Shown piece by piece: positions 36,980 to 44,502 of a stretch of 64,000 bases of DNA. Each line of letters opens with the position of its first letter. Position 1 is the first letter of the stretch. The stretch spans positions 62,001-126,000 of the forward strand of contig CAVXME010000001.1 in NCBI GenBank assembly GCA_963762965.1, given 5' to 3'. The notes under the pieces are model-generated. The model was not told the DNA's origin and ran no database searches. It worked only from the letters and a program-made list of their open reading frames with translations. The DNA comes from DATBAX01 sp963762965. GTDB lineage: Bacteria > Acidobacteriota > Terriglobia > Terriglobales > Acidobacteriaceae. The translations under genes were made by a program, and so were the position numbers.

Positions 36980-37719
36980 CGCGATTCCTCCGGCTGTAGT
37001 TCGCGGGTACGGCTGACGATCTTGCCTGCATTCATCTTGACGAATTCGTCGGCCGCGCCCTCGAGCAATCCGCTCTGATGCGTGACCACGAAAATCGTCT
37101 TTCCCACATCCCGCATTTGCCGAAGCAGACTCACCATTTCCCGCGCCGAGCGGGCATCGACGTTGGAAAAGGGTTCGTCGAGCAGCAGAATTTTCGGATC
37201 GTTCAACACAGCCCGGGCCAGTGACATTCGCTGGCGCATGCCTTGCGAATACTGCCCTACGGGCCTCGACAGCGACGGATCGAGATGGACGGAGGCGATC
37301 ACGCTGGCGCAATGCTGATCGTCTTCGATGCCATATAGCCGCGCAAAATAACGCAGGTTTTCCATGCCGCTCATCTCGTCATACAGCAGCGATGGATGGG
37401 CCATGTAGCCAATTTCCCCGCACACGCTGCGAATGTCATTTGATCCCAGGATCGAGATTTTCCCTTGTGTCGGTTGAGTCAAACCGGCGAGCGTACGCAG
37501 CAGCGTGGTCTTCCCTGCCCCGTTGTCGCCAAGGATTGCGTATAGCTTGCCAGAAGCGAATTCCGCGCTTACACCACGCAAGGCGGCAAAGCGTCCGAAT
37601 TGCTTGACGAGATTGGTGACGCTAACGATGGGCTTGGTAGCACCGGCGGCATTGGTGTCGGTCGGGGGCAATGGGGGATTTTCTGGTCTGAGTTTACCGG
37701 AGGTCGACCATCCGTGCAT
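36976..37719 (-). CDS. ccmA: haem exporter ATP-binding protein CcmA
   Basis: ABC ATPase of 247 residues. Walker A GDNGAGKTT, signature SQGMRQRM and Walker B ILLLDEPFSNVD are intact. The first 30 residues are a proline-rich extension before the ABC domain (IVSVTNLVKQFGRFAALRG). It energises the CcmABC(D) complex at the inner membrane. It is the first gene of the leftward ccmABC(D) set; ccmE lies 1.2 kb away on the same strand beyond an opposing methyltransferase gene, and ccmF/ccmH are not in the window. Confidence 0.92.
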   Translation of the reverse strand: MHGWSTSGKLRPENPPLPPTDTNAAGATKPIVSVTNLVKQFGRFAALRGVSAEFASGKLYAILGDNGAGKTTLLRTLAGLTQPTQGKISILGSNDIRSVCGEIGYMAHPSLLYDEMSGMENLRYFARLYGIEDDQHCASVIASVHLDPSLSRPVGQYSQGMRQRMSLARAVLNDPKILLLDEPFSNVDARSAREMVSLLRQMRDVGKTIFVVTHQSGLLEGAADEFVKMNAGKIVSRTRELQPEESR

Positions 37720-37906
37720 TCTCTATAAAACGGGTCTCCACAGATCATAGATGCGCTGTTTTTTTGCGTACCTTGCAGCCTTTCTTTGCGAGCTTTGCAT
37801 TTTAACCGCAAAGGACGCTAAGGGTTCGCTAAGAACGCAAAGAACAAACCCAAAAGGCCGGACTCCCCGCTGGTAAACGGCTTCCGGCTTATGGGAAACT
37901 TGAAAC

Positions 37907-38848
37907 ATGAAGAAACCCGTTCTCCGCGTTACCAAATGGCTCAAGGATATTCCGGTCGAGGGTGCGTGCACGTCCTGCGCGGATTCCCAGTTCAAAGTTG
38001 CTTCAAGCAGCCATCGTCCAAACCGCGAGGAGTATCAAAAGCTGTTGCAACGGGAATTTGACCGCCACGTCAAAGCCGTTCACGAGCCGCAAAACACACA
38101 AGAGTGGAAAGCTGATCGTTATGCGGAGCACGCTCATTTTGTCCCCACCCTGGGACAGGCAGTGCTTGGCTTGCTCAATCCTCGGCCAGAAGAGCGCATT
38201 CTAGACCTCGGCTGCGGGGATGGCGTGCTATCCGAAAAAATCAAAGCCGCGGGAGCGACCGTGGTCGGCGTCGATGCTTCGGAAGACATGATTGCGGCCG
38301 CGAAAGCTCGCGGTATTGACGCTCGCGTGATGGACGGTTTCAATCTGGCGTTCGATGCCGAGTTCGACGCAGCTTTTTCCAACGCTGCCCTGCACTGGAT
38401 GAAACGCGATCCCAGCGCCGTGGTATCTGGAGTACGACGAGCACTCAAACCTGGAGGCCGGTTTGCCGGAGAGATGGGCGGCCACGGCAACGTCGCCGCC
38501 ATCACAGTCGCATTGCTGGCGGTGCTGGAGCGGCGCGGGGTAAGCAATGCTGCGGCCAGCAGTCCGTGGTACTTCCCTACTGTGGACGACTATCGCGCCC
38601 GGCTTGAGCAAGGCGGATTTGTGGTGGAATATATTGAACTAATCCCGCGTCCGACGCCGCTTCCCACGGATATGACTGGTTGGCTGAAAACTTTCGGCAT
38701 GCCGTTAATTAAAGTATTGCCGCAAGAAGACCAATCCGCTGCACTGAACGAAGCCATGGAGCTTCTACGTCCTGCATTGTGCGATGAAAAAGGCCGCTGG
38801 ACTGCCGATTACATTCGGCTCCGGTTCTTGGCTCGAGCAGGAAATTAA
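37907..38848 (+). CDS. SAM methyltransferase fused to N-terminal CxxC/HxxxxH module
   Basis: Protein of 313 residues. Residues 65-313 form a class I SAM-dependent methyltransferase: motif I ILDLGCGDG (98-106), then VVGVDASEDM and SNAALHWM, closest to trans-aconitate-methyltransferase-like proteins. Residues 1-62 are a separate module with C21-x2-C24 and H54-x4-H59, which could bind zinc; it resembles free-standing small acidobacterial proteins (VTKWLKDIPVEGACTSC and NREEYQKLLQREFDRHVKAV). No start codon lies at the junction, so this is a real single frame. Substrate unknown. It sits between the ccmABC and ccmE genes, on the opposite strand. Confidence 0.82.
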   Translation: MKKPVLRVTKWLKDIPVEGACTSCADSQFKVASSSHRPNREEYQKLLQREFDRHVKAVHEPQNTQEWKADRYAEHAHFVPTLGQAVLGLLNPRPEERILDLGCGDGVLSEKIKAAGATVVGVDASEDMIAAAKARGIDARVMDGFNLAFDAEFDAAFSNAALHWMKRDPSAVVSGVRRALKPGGRFAGEMGGHGNVAAITVALLAVLERRGVSNAAASSPWYFPTVDDYRARLEQGGFVVEYIELIPRPTPLPTDMTGWLKTFGMPLIKVLPQEDQSAALNEAMELLRPALCDEKGRWTADYIRLRFLARAGN

Positions 38849-38872
38849 GTCAGAAGGAAGAAATCGGCGGTT

Positions 38873-39361
38873 CTAGTTGGAGACACGTCCAGTGCTGTTG
38901 GTCTGAACCTCGGTCACGGTCTTTGCGGGTTTACTTGCCGGCATTCCGTTGGCTGGGGTTCCTGGTGCCGGCGCATACTTGGAAGCGCACTTCGCTTGCA
39001 ATGCTTTCGCGTGAAAGACACCATCGCGTCCGTAGCTACCGTCAGCCAAGGCCTGGGCGTTGTCTTTGAAAGTGTCGGGCGGCGGCTCACTTCCGCTGTA
39101 GGCGACGTTTAAGACCTTATCGCCTTCTACCAAAACGAAATCCACTTTGGAGCCATTTCGTTTGATGGAGCCGGGCTGAACGTTTCCAGCAACGCGCAGG
39201 CGTTTGGTGTAGGCGCTGTCTCCCATCCCTTGCAACTCTTTGATGGTGACGTAGTAACTCTTGCTCTCCTGCACGCCGGTGTAAGCGAGATAGGCCAGGG
39301 ACATTACAATCAGGGCCGTCGCTCCGCCGAACTTCAGATATTTGCTGGTTTCACTGGACAT
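38873..39361 (-). CDS. ccmE: haem chaperone CcmE, CXXXY type
   Basis: Periplasm-facing, membrane-anchored haem chaperone of 162 residues: one N-terminal helix (about 10-30) and an OB-fold domain (RLRVAGNVQPGSIKRNGSKV onward). The haem attachment site is cysteine (C125) in CASKY, a CXXXY motif, where most bacteria have histidine (HXXXY). The C-terminal 35 residues are proline/alanine rich. I start at ATG 39361; an upstream frame to 39409 lacks family similarity. It receives haem from CcmABC, whose genes are 1.2 kb away. Confidence 0.88.
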   Translation of the reverse strand: MSSETSKYLKFGGATALIVMSLAYLAYTGVQESKSYYVTIKELQGMGDSAYTKRLRVAGNVQPGSIKRNGSKVDFVLVEGDKVLNVAYSGSEPPPDTFKDNAQALADGSYGRDGVFHAKALQAKCASKYAPAPGTPANGMPASKPAKTVTEVQTNSTGRVSN

Positions 39362-39512
39362 ATCGTGATTCTCTGAAGAAACTCTACGCGCCGCAATTCG
39401 AAGGGTCAAGTAACTGCCCCTTTGCAGATCGGCAGGTTACTTCCGGATAAGTTACGTGGCCGATCATCCGATAGAATGTAGGTAGTTTCATAGACTTGAG
39501 GGCTTTCCATCC

Positions 39513-40070
39513 ATGATTCATCCCTGGCACGACGTTACCCCCGGCGATAAACTGCCGCATGAGTTTCAAAGTGTAATCGAGATACCCTTCGGCTCCAGCG
39601 TGAAATATGAGCTGGATAAAACCAGCGGATTGATCAAGCTTGATCGAGTGCTGTACTCGGCGGTCTACTATCCCGCCAATTATGGATTCATCCCGCAGAC
39701 TCTGGCCGAGGACGACGATCCACTTGACGTGCTGGTGCTGTGCCAGGAAACGGTGGTGCCGCTGACCATTATTCATTCACGAACCATCGGCGTCATGACC
39801 ATGATCGACGGCGGCAAGAAAGATCACAAGATCATTGCCATCGCTACCGAAGATCCTGAGTTCAACTCTTACCGCGAGGCGGCGGAGATGCCGACCCATC
39901 GCATGGTCATGCTGCGGAGATTCTTTCAGGACTACAAACAGTTGGAAGGCAAAGCCGTCGAAGTGGATGAAATCCGGCCCGCCGCCGAGGCTTATCCCAT
40001 CATTACCGATGCGCTGGCCCGCTACAGCGAACAGCGGCGAAAAGGCTTTATCACGAAATCCGCGGAATAG
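39513..40070 (+). CDS. ppa: inorganic pyrophosphatase, family I
   Basis: Soluble inorganic pyrophosphatase of 185 residues, hydrolysing diphosphate to phosphate in the cytoplasm. The active-site signature EDDDPLDVLVL (66-76) provides the magnesium aspartates. Conserved K31 and YELDKTSGLIKLDR (32-45), and YPANYGFIPQT (53-63), are present. The C-terminus matches the short bacterial type. It is divergent from ccmE with 151 bp between and converges with the channel gene. Confidence 0.95.
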   Translation: MIHPWHDVTPGDKLPHEFQSVIEIPFGSSVKYELDKTSGLIKLDRVLYSAVYYPANYGFIPQTLAEDDDPLDVLVLCQETVVPLTIIHSRTIGVMTMIDGGKKDHKIIAIATEDPEFNSYREAAEMPTHRMVMLRRFFQDYKQLEGKAVEVDEIRPAAEAYPIITDALARYSEQRRKGFITKSAE

Positions 40071-40079
40071 AAAATCTGT

Positions 40080-41240
40080 TTAGAAGTGGTCGTCAATTTC
40101 CGGGATCGGATTGACCTTCTGCCCGAGCACGGCCAGGCCTCGCGCCTGAATGATCCGGTCCCACGGTCCAGCCTGCCAATTGTCTTTCTTCCTCTCGTCA
40201 TGGATCCAGGGCGGCAGGGCGATGAATAAGTTTCGCGCGATGGACTGGGCATAAGGCTCATAGAGCGAACGCAGGTGCGCCAGCTTCTGCTCAAATGGAG
40301 GTCCCTCCAGCAATTGCACGCCGCGTTCCTTCAGAGTTTGGCGAAGCTGCGCCATTTGTGCGTCCGGCAGGCGATCGGTAAAATTTGGATCGTAGCGCGC
40401 ATTCACTACTTGCGAAAGGTCTACGACGGCGTGGCGCGCGATCGCAAAAGTTAACTTGGCCTGGTCGCTGCGAAGGCCATCCACTCCTGCAATGACCAGC
40501 GCACTGGCATCGAGCACCGTGGTCAGAGCGCCGAGCCACGATTGATTGTTGTGCTGGGAACGGAAAAAACTGAGGGCGGGATACGACAAGTGACTCTCGA
40601 GGACTTCCGCTGCCCAGCGCTCCCAATCGCGAAAAATGCCGTCCAGCACATCCTGCTGTGTGGATTTCCCCATGCGAGCCAGCAACTCCGTTGCAGTGGA
40701 AGGCGAGCCGGCGCGTTCATCCAGCATGGAGATTTCGATCTCCCGGCGCGAGAAAGAAGAATAGATGGTCGGAAGATAACCGATGACCGTGCCCAGAAAA
40801 CCGAATCCCATGCCTGCTTCCAGCACCGCCAGGAATCTTGCGACCGAAGAAGTGGGCACGATGTCGCCATAGCCGAGCGTGAAGAAAGTTTCTCCACTGT
40901 GATAGATCAGCGCAAAAAACGTGACCGGCTGCCCGTTCAATTGAACGTGATCGCCGGCGCCGTACTGGAGCAGGCTAAAACCGAAAATCAAACTGCAAGC
41001 CCAAAGGGCCAGAAGAAAGATGAGTGACAGCGGTCCGAAGTAGCCCAGAAAATTTTCCCGGCGGCCCGGCAAGTTGATGTGGCTGGCAATTTTTCGCCAG
41101 GGAATCCAGGTGCGTCGATAAAAGAATGCGCTGGGGCGAAACTGCCGCCGGATGCGGCGCGGCAGGACAATGGTCTCAAAGGCATCCAGGAGAATGACGA
41201 AGATGATGATGCAACCGGCGATGGTGGACAGGATGTGCAT
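40080..41240 (-). CDS. two-TM potassium channel-like protein
   Basis: Membrane protein of 386 residues. After an N-terminal helix (1-25) and a basic stretch there is a hydrophobic segment at 68-92, a pore helix, the selectivity filter TLGYGD (121-126) and a second pore-lining helix (133-160). The remaining 220 residues are a cytoplasmic alpha-rich domain without a recognisable RCK/TrkA signature. The filter predicts potassium selectivity. Gating signal unknown. It converges with ppa (9 bp between stops). Confidence 0.83.
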   Translation of the reverse strand: MHILSTIAGCIIIFVILLDAFETIVLPRRIRRQFRPSAFFYRRTWIPWRKIASHINLPGRRENFLGYFGPLSLIFLLALWACSLIFGFSLLQYGAGDHVQLNGQPVTFFALIYHSGETFFTLGYGDIVPTSSVARFLAVLEAGMGFGFLGTVIGYLPTIYSSFSRREIEISMLDERAGSPSTATELLARMGKSTQQDVLDGIFRDWERWAAEVLESHLSYPALSFFRSQHNNQSWLGALTTVLDASALVIAGVDGLRSDQAKLTFAIARHAVVDLSQVVNARYDPNFTDRLPDAQMAQLRQTLKERGVQLLEGPPFEQKLAHLRSLYEPYAQSIARNLFIALPPWIHDERKKDNWQAGPWDRIIQARGLAVLGQKVNPIPEIDDHF

Positions 41241-41291
41241 GGGAGCACGTGCACAGATTAAAAATTGGATGGTAGCAGATTTTATGGACGC

Positions 41292-42413
41292 TCACGGCTG
41301 CCCACGGACCTCGGCCAGAGAAATGGTCCTTCCGGATGCTGCCGAGCGCCGGGCGGCGTCGAGGATTTCGGAAACGATGACGTTGGTTTCGAGAGACGAT
41401 GGCGAGTCCGGCGCGACCCCATCGAGAACGACCGCGCGCAATAGCGATAACGAATCGTTGAATGGGGAGGCAATCGGTTTGCCCGTCATTTGCTCTTCTT
41501 CCTTATCCTTCAGCCGAACCCGCAAATCGTCGTTGCGAACCGTGATGACGTAGCCAGTCTGTCCGTAAACTTCCATGTCCTTGCGGCCGAACGGCCAGTT
41601 CCACGATGCTTGAATGATCGCCTGCGCTTTTGGATAGGTCAGGATAATCGTAGCTTCGTCATCCACTCGCGGATAAATGCCTGGCTTGATCCGTTGAGTG
41701 ACAGCGGTCACAGTCGTGGGCCGCTGACCATCCATCAGCCAGGTCATCAGATCGGCGCCATAACAGCCGAAATCGTAAAGGGCTCCGCCGCCGTCGAGCT
41801 TGGGATCGGTGAGCCAGGCAAAGAACTCCGGCTGAACGTCGATCTCTTTCGGCCCCTGATGACCATCGTGGATGACCACCTTGCGAATGTCGCCGATGGC
41901 CTTCTCATGAACCAGATCGTAGGCGGCATGGTTGCTGCGATACCAGGTGGTCTCATAATTCACCAGCACCTGGATCTTGCCTTTACGCGCAGCCTCGGCG
42001 ATCGCGTGTGCATCATCGGCGCTGACGGCCAGCGGTTTTTCCATCATCACCGGGACGCCATGCCGGGCACAGATTTCCACCACCCGCCGATGGTCATAGG
42101 TGCTTGTGTACGCTAAAACAACCTGTGGATGGACCTTTTGCAGCATGTCTTCCAAGTCGGTAAATAACAGATAGCCGTCGATGCCAAATTGAGCGGCGTA
42201 ACGGGCAGCGAGTTGTTGGTCAGGTTCGGCAATCCCAACCAGCTGAATGTCAGGCCGATGCAGCGAGTTCTGGAAGAAGCCAACGACGTGGCCATGGACC
42301 AGTCCAGCGATCGCGACCCGCAGAGGTGCAGTCCCGGCAGTGGTTTGCGCTTGAGAAACGCCAAGAGCTGTGAATAAGAAAATAGCGAGAGTGACGGAAA
42401 AGAGAGGCTTCAT
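41292..42413 (-). CDS. exported Gfo/Idh/MocA family oxidoreductase
   Basis: Protein of 373 residues with a signal peptide (about 1-22, ending SQAQ) and then a Gfo/Idh/MocA dehydrogenase: Rossmann start RVAIAGLVHGHVVGF, the EKPLA motif (MEKPLAVSADDAHA) and the C-terminal alpha/beta domain with DFGCYGADLMTWLM. Family members oxidise or reduce sugars and related alcohols with NAD(P). Export of a cofactor-using enzyme is seen in this family, often with a tightly bound cofactor. The glycine motif is GLVHGH rather than GxGxxG, so binding should be checked. A CRP-like palindrome lies about 88 bp upstream. Confidence 0.85.
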   Translation of the reverse strand: MKPLFSVTLAIFLFTALGVSQAQTTAGTAPLRVAIAGLVHGHVVGFFQNSLHRPDIQLVGIAEPDQQLAARYAAQFGIDGYLLFTDLEDMLQKVHPQVVLAYTSTYDHRRVVEICARHGVPVMMEKPLAVSADDAHAIAEAARKGKIQVLVNYETTWYRSNHAAYDLVHEKAIGDIRKVVIHDGHQGPKEIDVQPEFFAWLTDPKLDGGGALYDFGCYGADLMTWLMDGQRPTTVTAVTQRIKPGIYPRVDDEATIILTYPKAQAIIQASWNWPFGRKDMEVYGQTGYVITVRNDDLRVRLKDKEEEQMTGKPIASPFNDSLSLLRAVVLDGVAPDSPSSLETNVIVSEILDAARRSAASGRTISLAEVRGQP

Positions 42414-42493
42414 AGGGAAGACCTTAAGAGCTGCGGCGGAATGGTAGCAGATTTAATTTGTCAGGGTGATTCGCCTAAGTATTTTCATGGGAG

Positions 42494-42509
42494 TGTGACG
42501 ATCATCACA
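42494..42509. promoter_or_regulatory. CRP/FNR-like palindromic site
   Basis: TGTGA-CGATCA-TCACA, a perfect match to the TGTGA-N6-TCACA consensus of CRP-family regulators. It is centred about 88 bp upstream of the Gfo/Idh/MocA start, a position usual for activation. The surrounding 42414-42595 gap contains no gene. A chance match is possible and no CRP gene is in the window. Confidence 0.45.
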
Positions 42510-42595
42510 TCCACCCTCCGCATAACATCCTATCTTCGAAATAGCGACTCCACCTTATGTCGAGACACACGATCCTCACATTTGCAATCCAGATC

Positions 42596-43222
42596 GAGTC
42601 CCGAAGGGACGAGCCAGCTTAGCCCAGCGCGACAGCGCTGGGATAGCGTAAGAACGCGAGCAAGTCCCGGAGGGACGACCCATGTCACACTCGTATTCCA
42701 GCAATCGGATTCATTTGGTATTCAGTACCAAAGGCCGTGAGAAGCGCATTTCTGCCGAGCTTCAAACGAAGCTCTGGCCCTACATGGCAGGTATTGCCCG
42801 AAATCACGGGTTTGAAGCGATTAAGGTCGGCGGTGTTGAAGACCATGCACATGCATTATTGCTACTCCCGCCGACCATCCCTGTGGCCAAAGCCGTCCAA
42901 ATCTTGAAATCATGCTCTTCCAAATGGCTCAACGATACGAAAGCGGCGGGCAAAGATTTTGCATGGCAAGAAGGGTATGGCGCTTTCAGCGTAAGCGCAT
43001 CGCAAACCGAAGGCGTCGTGGCATACATCGCGAACCAGACCGCTCACCACGCCAAGCGAAACTATGAAGAAGAATTTCTGGAACTGCTCAAAAGGTATGG
43101 GATTGCCTATGATCCGGAGCATGTATTGGGATAACTGGGCCGTCCCTCCGGGACTTGCTCGTGCCTGCCTCACTACCCAGCGCTATCGCGCTGGGCTATG
43201 CTGGTTCGTCCCTTCGGGACTC
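42596..43222. mobile_element. IS200-like RAYT transposon bounded by REP-built inverted repeats
   Basis: A 627-bp unit. The left end (42596-42683) and right end (43135-43222) are inverted copies of about 88 bp. Each contains, from outside in, GTCCCGAAGGGAC, a GCCCAGCGC/GCGCTGGGC-type hairpin with three- to four-base loop, a divergent spacer of about 15 bases, and GAGCAAGTCCCGGAGGGACG. Conserved parts differ at only a few positions. The transposase ATG abuts the inner edge of the left repeat. Such palindromic ends fit substrates for a single-strand-acting HUH enzyme. Confidence 0.85.
42682..43134 (+). CDS. tnpA: IS200-like (Y1/REP-associated) transposase
   Basis: Single-domain Y1 transposase of 150 residues. 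The HUH metal motif is HAH at 55-57 (VEDHAHALL), and the nucleophile is probably Y115 in VAYIANQTAHH. NRIHLVFSTKGREKRIS at the N-terminus is typical of the IS200/RAYT family. All of these are intact, so it may be active. It cuts and joins single-stranded DNA at hairpins; here the hairpins are the REP-like palindromes on both sides. There is no accessory TnpB. Confidence 0.9.
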   Translation: MSHSYSSNRIHLVFSTKGREKRISAELQTKLWPYMAGIARNHGFEAIKVGGVEDHAHALLLLPPTIPVAKAVQILKSCSSKWLNDTKAAGKDFAWQEGYGAFSVSASQTEGVVAYIANQTAHHAKRNYEEEFLELLKRYGIAYDPEHVLG

Positions 43223-43266
43223 GGCAAGGGGAAAAATGATAAATTAGGTAACATAGAGGATTCACC

Positions 43267-43557
43267 ATGACTGATTTGGAGTCGAGCAAACACTCTTTAA
43301 CCGAATGCGTAAAGAGATCTATTCCTTCGCACATTGAGTACGAACAAAGCTCTGCTTTTGCGCTAGGACGGATGGTCCTTAAAAACGAAACCATGAAAAA
43401 CGTTGTCCAGCTTTGTGTCGCGAAACATAAGGCAAGGGCAGAGTTCTTAGAGAAAGTGTTCCGTTCCAGCAACGAGGTGGATTTGCTCAATGCTAGGCAA
43501 ATTATGATGGATCCGTACCTCGATCCCCACAAGATCTCCTCGCATTCTTATAACTAA
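43267..43557 (+). CDS. hypothetical protein
   Basis: Predicted 96-residue soluble protein with no family I recognise. It is mixed alpha by appearance (ALGRMVLKNETMKNVVQLCV and ARAEFLEKVFRSSNEVDLL). GAGG ten bases before the ATG supports translation. Codon use is less GC-rich than in its neighbours and it begins 44 bp after the RAYT element, so it may have come in with foreign DNA. It converges with kdsA. It could also be a spurious frame. Confidence 0.45.
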   Translation: MTDLESSKHSLTECVKRSIPSHIEYEQSSAFALGRMVLKNETMKNVVQLCVAKHKARAEFLEKVFRSSNEVDLLNARQIMMDPYLDPHKISSHSYN

Positions 43558-43565
43558 CAAGCAGG

Positions 43566-44408
43566 TCAGGGCGTGGCTCGCGCGGTAGCCAGGGACTGCT
43601 GCACTGCCTGCAATTCTTTCAACAGCCCGCGCAGCTTGGTGGATTCCAGCGCGTTGGCTCCGTCGGACTTGGCTTCCTTGGGATTATCGTGGACTTCCAG
43701 GAACACTCCATCGACGCCGGCCGCGACCGCCGCTCTTGCCAGCACTGGGATAAACTCTGGCTGTCCGCCGCTGACGGCCTGGTCTCCGTCAGCTTGCGAA
43801 GAAGGCAGCTGCACGGAATGCGTGGCGTCGAAGACTACCGGCGCGAACTTGCGCATGATGGCCAATGACCGCATATCAACGACTAGGTTGTTGTAGCCAA
43901 AGCTCGCGCCCCGTTCGGTGACAAACACTTTGTCGTTGCCTGCGGTGCGGCACTTTTCGACTACGTGCTTCATGTCCCACGGGGAAACGAACTGACCCTT
44001 CTTAATATTCACCACGCGGTCGGTCATGGCAGCAGCCACAACAAGATCGGTCTGGCGGCATAGAAATGCCGGGATCTGTAAGATGTCGGCGACTTCCGCG
44101 ACCTTGGCTACGTCGTGCACATCGTGGACATCGGTCAACACGGGCACGTGGATTTCGTCCTTCACTTTTTTCAAAATACGCAGACCTTCGACCAATCCGG
44201 GTCCGCGGAAACTGCGAATCGAAGTGCGGTTGGCCTTGTCGTAAGAGGCCTTAAAGATGAATGGAACGTTGAGTGCGCGCGTGATGCCCTTGATGACTTC
44301 GGCCATGAACAGGGCATGTTTTTCGCTTTCAATCACGCAGGGTCCGGCAATGAGAAACAGATCGCCGGAGCCGATGCGGACGTTGTCGAGTTGGAAGGAA
44401 GTGGTCAA
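43566..44408 (-). CDS. kdsA: 3-deoxy-8-phosphooctulonate (KDO-8-P) synthase
   Basis: Protein of 280 residues, the normal KdsA length. It condenses arabinose-5-phosphate with phosphoenolpyruvate to make KDO-8-phosphate for lipopolysaccharide. Landmarks: LIAGPCVIES near the N-terminus, FKASYDKANRTS, the VPVLTDVHD and QIPAFLCRQTDL segments, and FDATHSVQLPS. The N-terminal GPCV and downstream EVHDNP segment point to the metal-dependent or independent classes, which I cannot separate with confidence. It lies 94 bp after pyrG on the same strand, an arrangement widely conserved in Gram-negatives. It implies an LPS-type outer membrane. Confidence 0.95.
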   Translation of the reverse strand: MTTSFQLDNVRIGSGDLFLIAGPCVIESEKHALFMAEVIKGITRALNVPFIFKASYDKANRTSIRSFRGPGLVEGLRILKKVKDEIHVPVLTDVHDVHDVAKVAEVADILQIPAFLCRQTDLVVAAAMTDRVVNIKKGQFVSPWDMKHVVEKCRTAGNDKVFVTERGASFGYNNLVVDMRSLAIMRKFAPVVFDATHSVQLPSSQADGDQAVSGGQPEFIPVLARAAVAAGVDGVFLEVHDNPKEAKSDGANALESTKLRGLLKELQAVQQSLATARATP

Positions 44409-44425
44409 CTTTAGACTCTTTAATT

Positions 44426-44497
44426 ACCGCCGAGAACGCCGGGATCGCAGAGAAAACTTTCAATGCATTTCTCGGCGGGCTCTGCGTTCTCGGCGGT
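44426..44497. repeat. inverted repeat between pyrG and kdsA
   Basis: Perfect 14-bp arms ACCGCCGAGAACGC (44426-44439) and GCGTTCTCGGCGGT (44484-44497) fill most of the 94-bp gap. An inner AGAGAAA/TTTCTC pair could extend the fold. No T tract follows on the minus strand, so read-through from pyrG into kdsA remains likely. Probably a dispersed repeat unit. Confidence 0.6.
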
Positions 44498-44502
44498 GAA
44501 TA

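Noticed and set aside
37786..37850. CGCAAAGGACGCTAAGG-like tract as a regulatory repeat
   Set aside because: Short and degenerate; similar filler is common in intergenic DNA of this group and no defined ends were seen.
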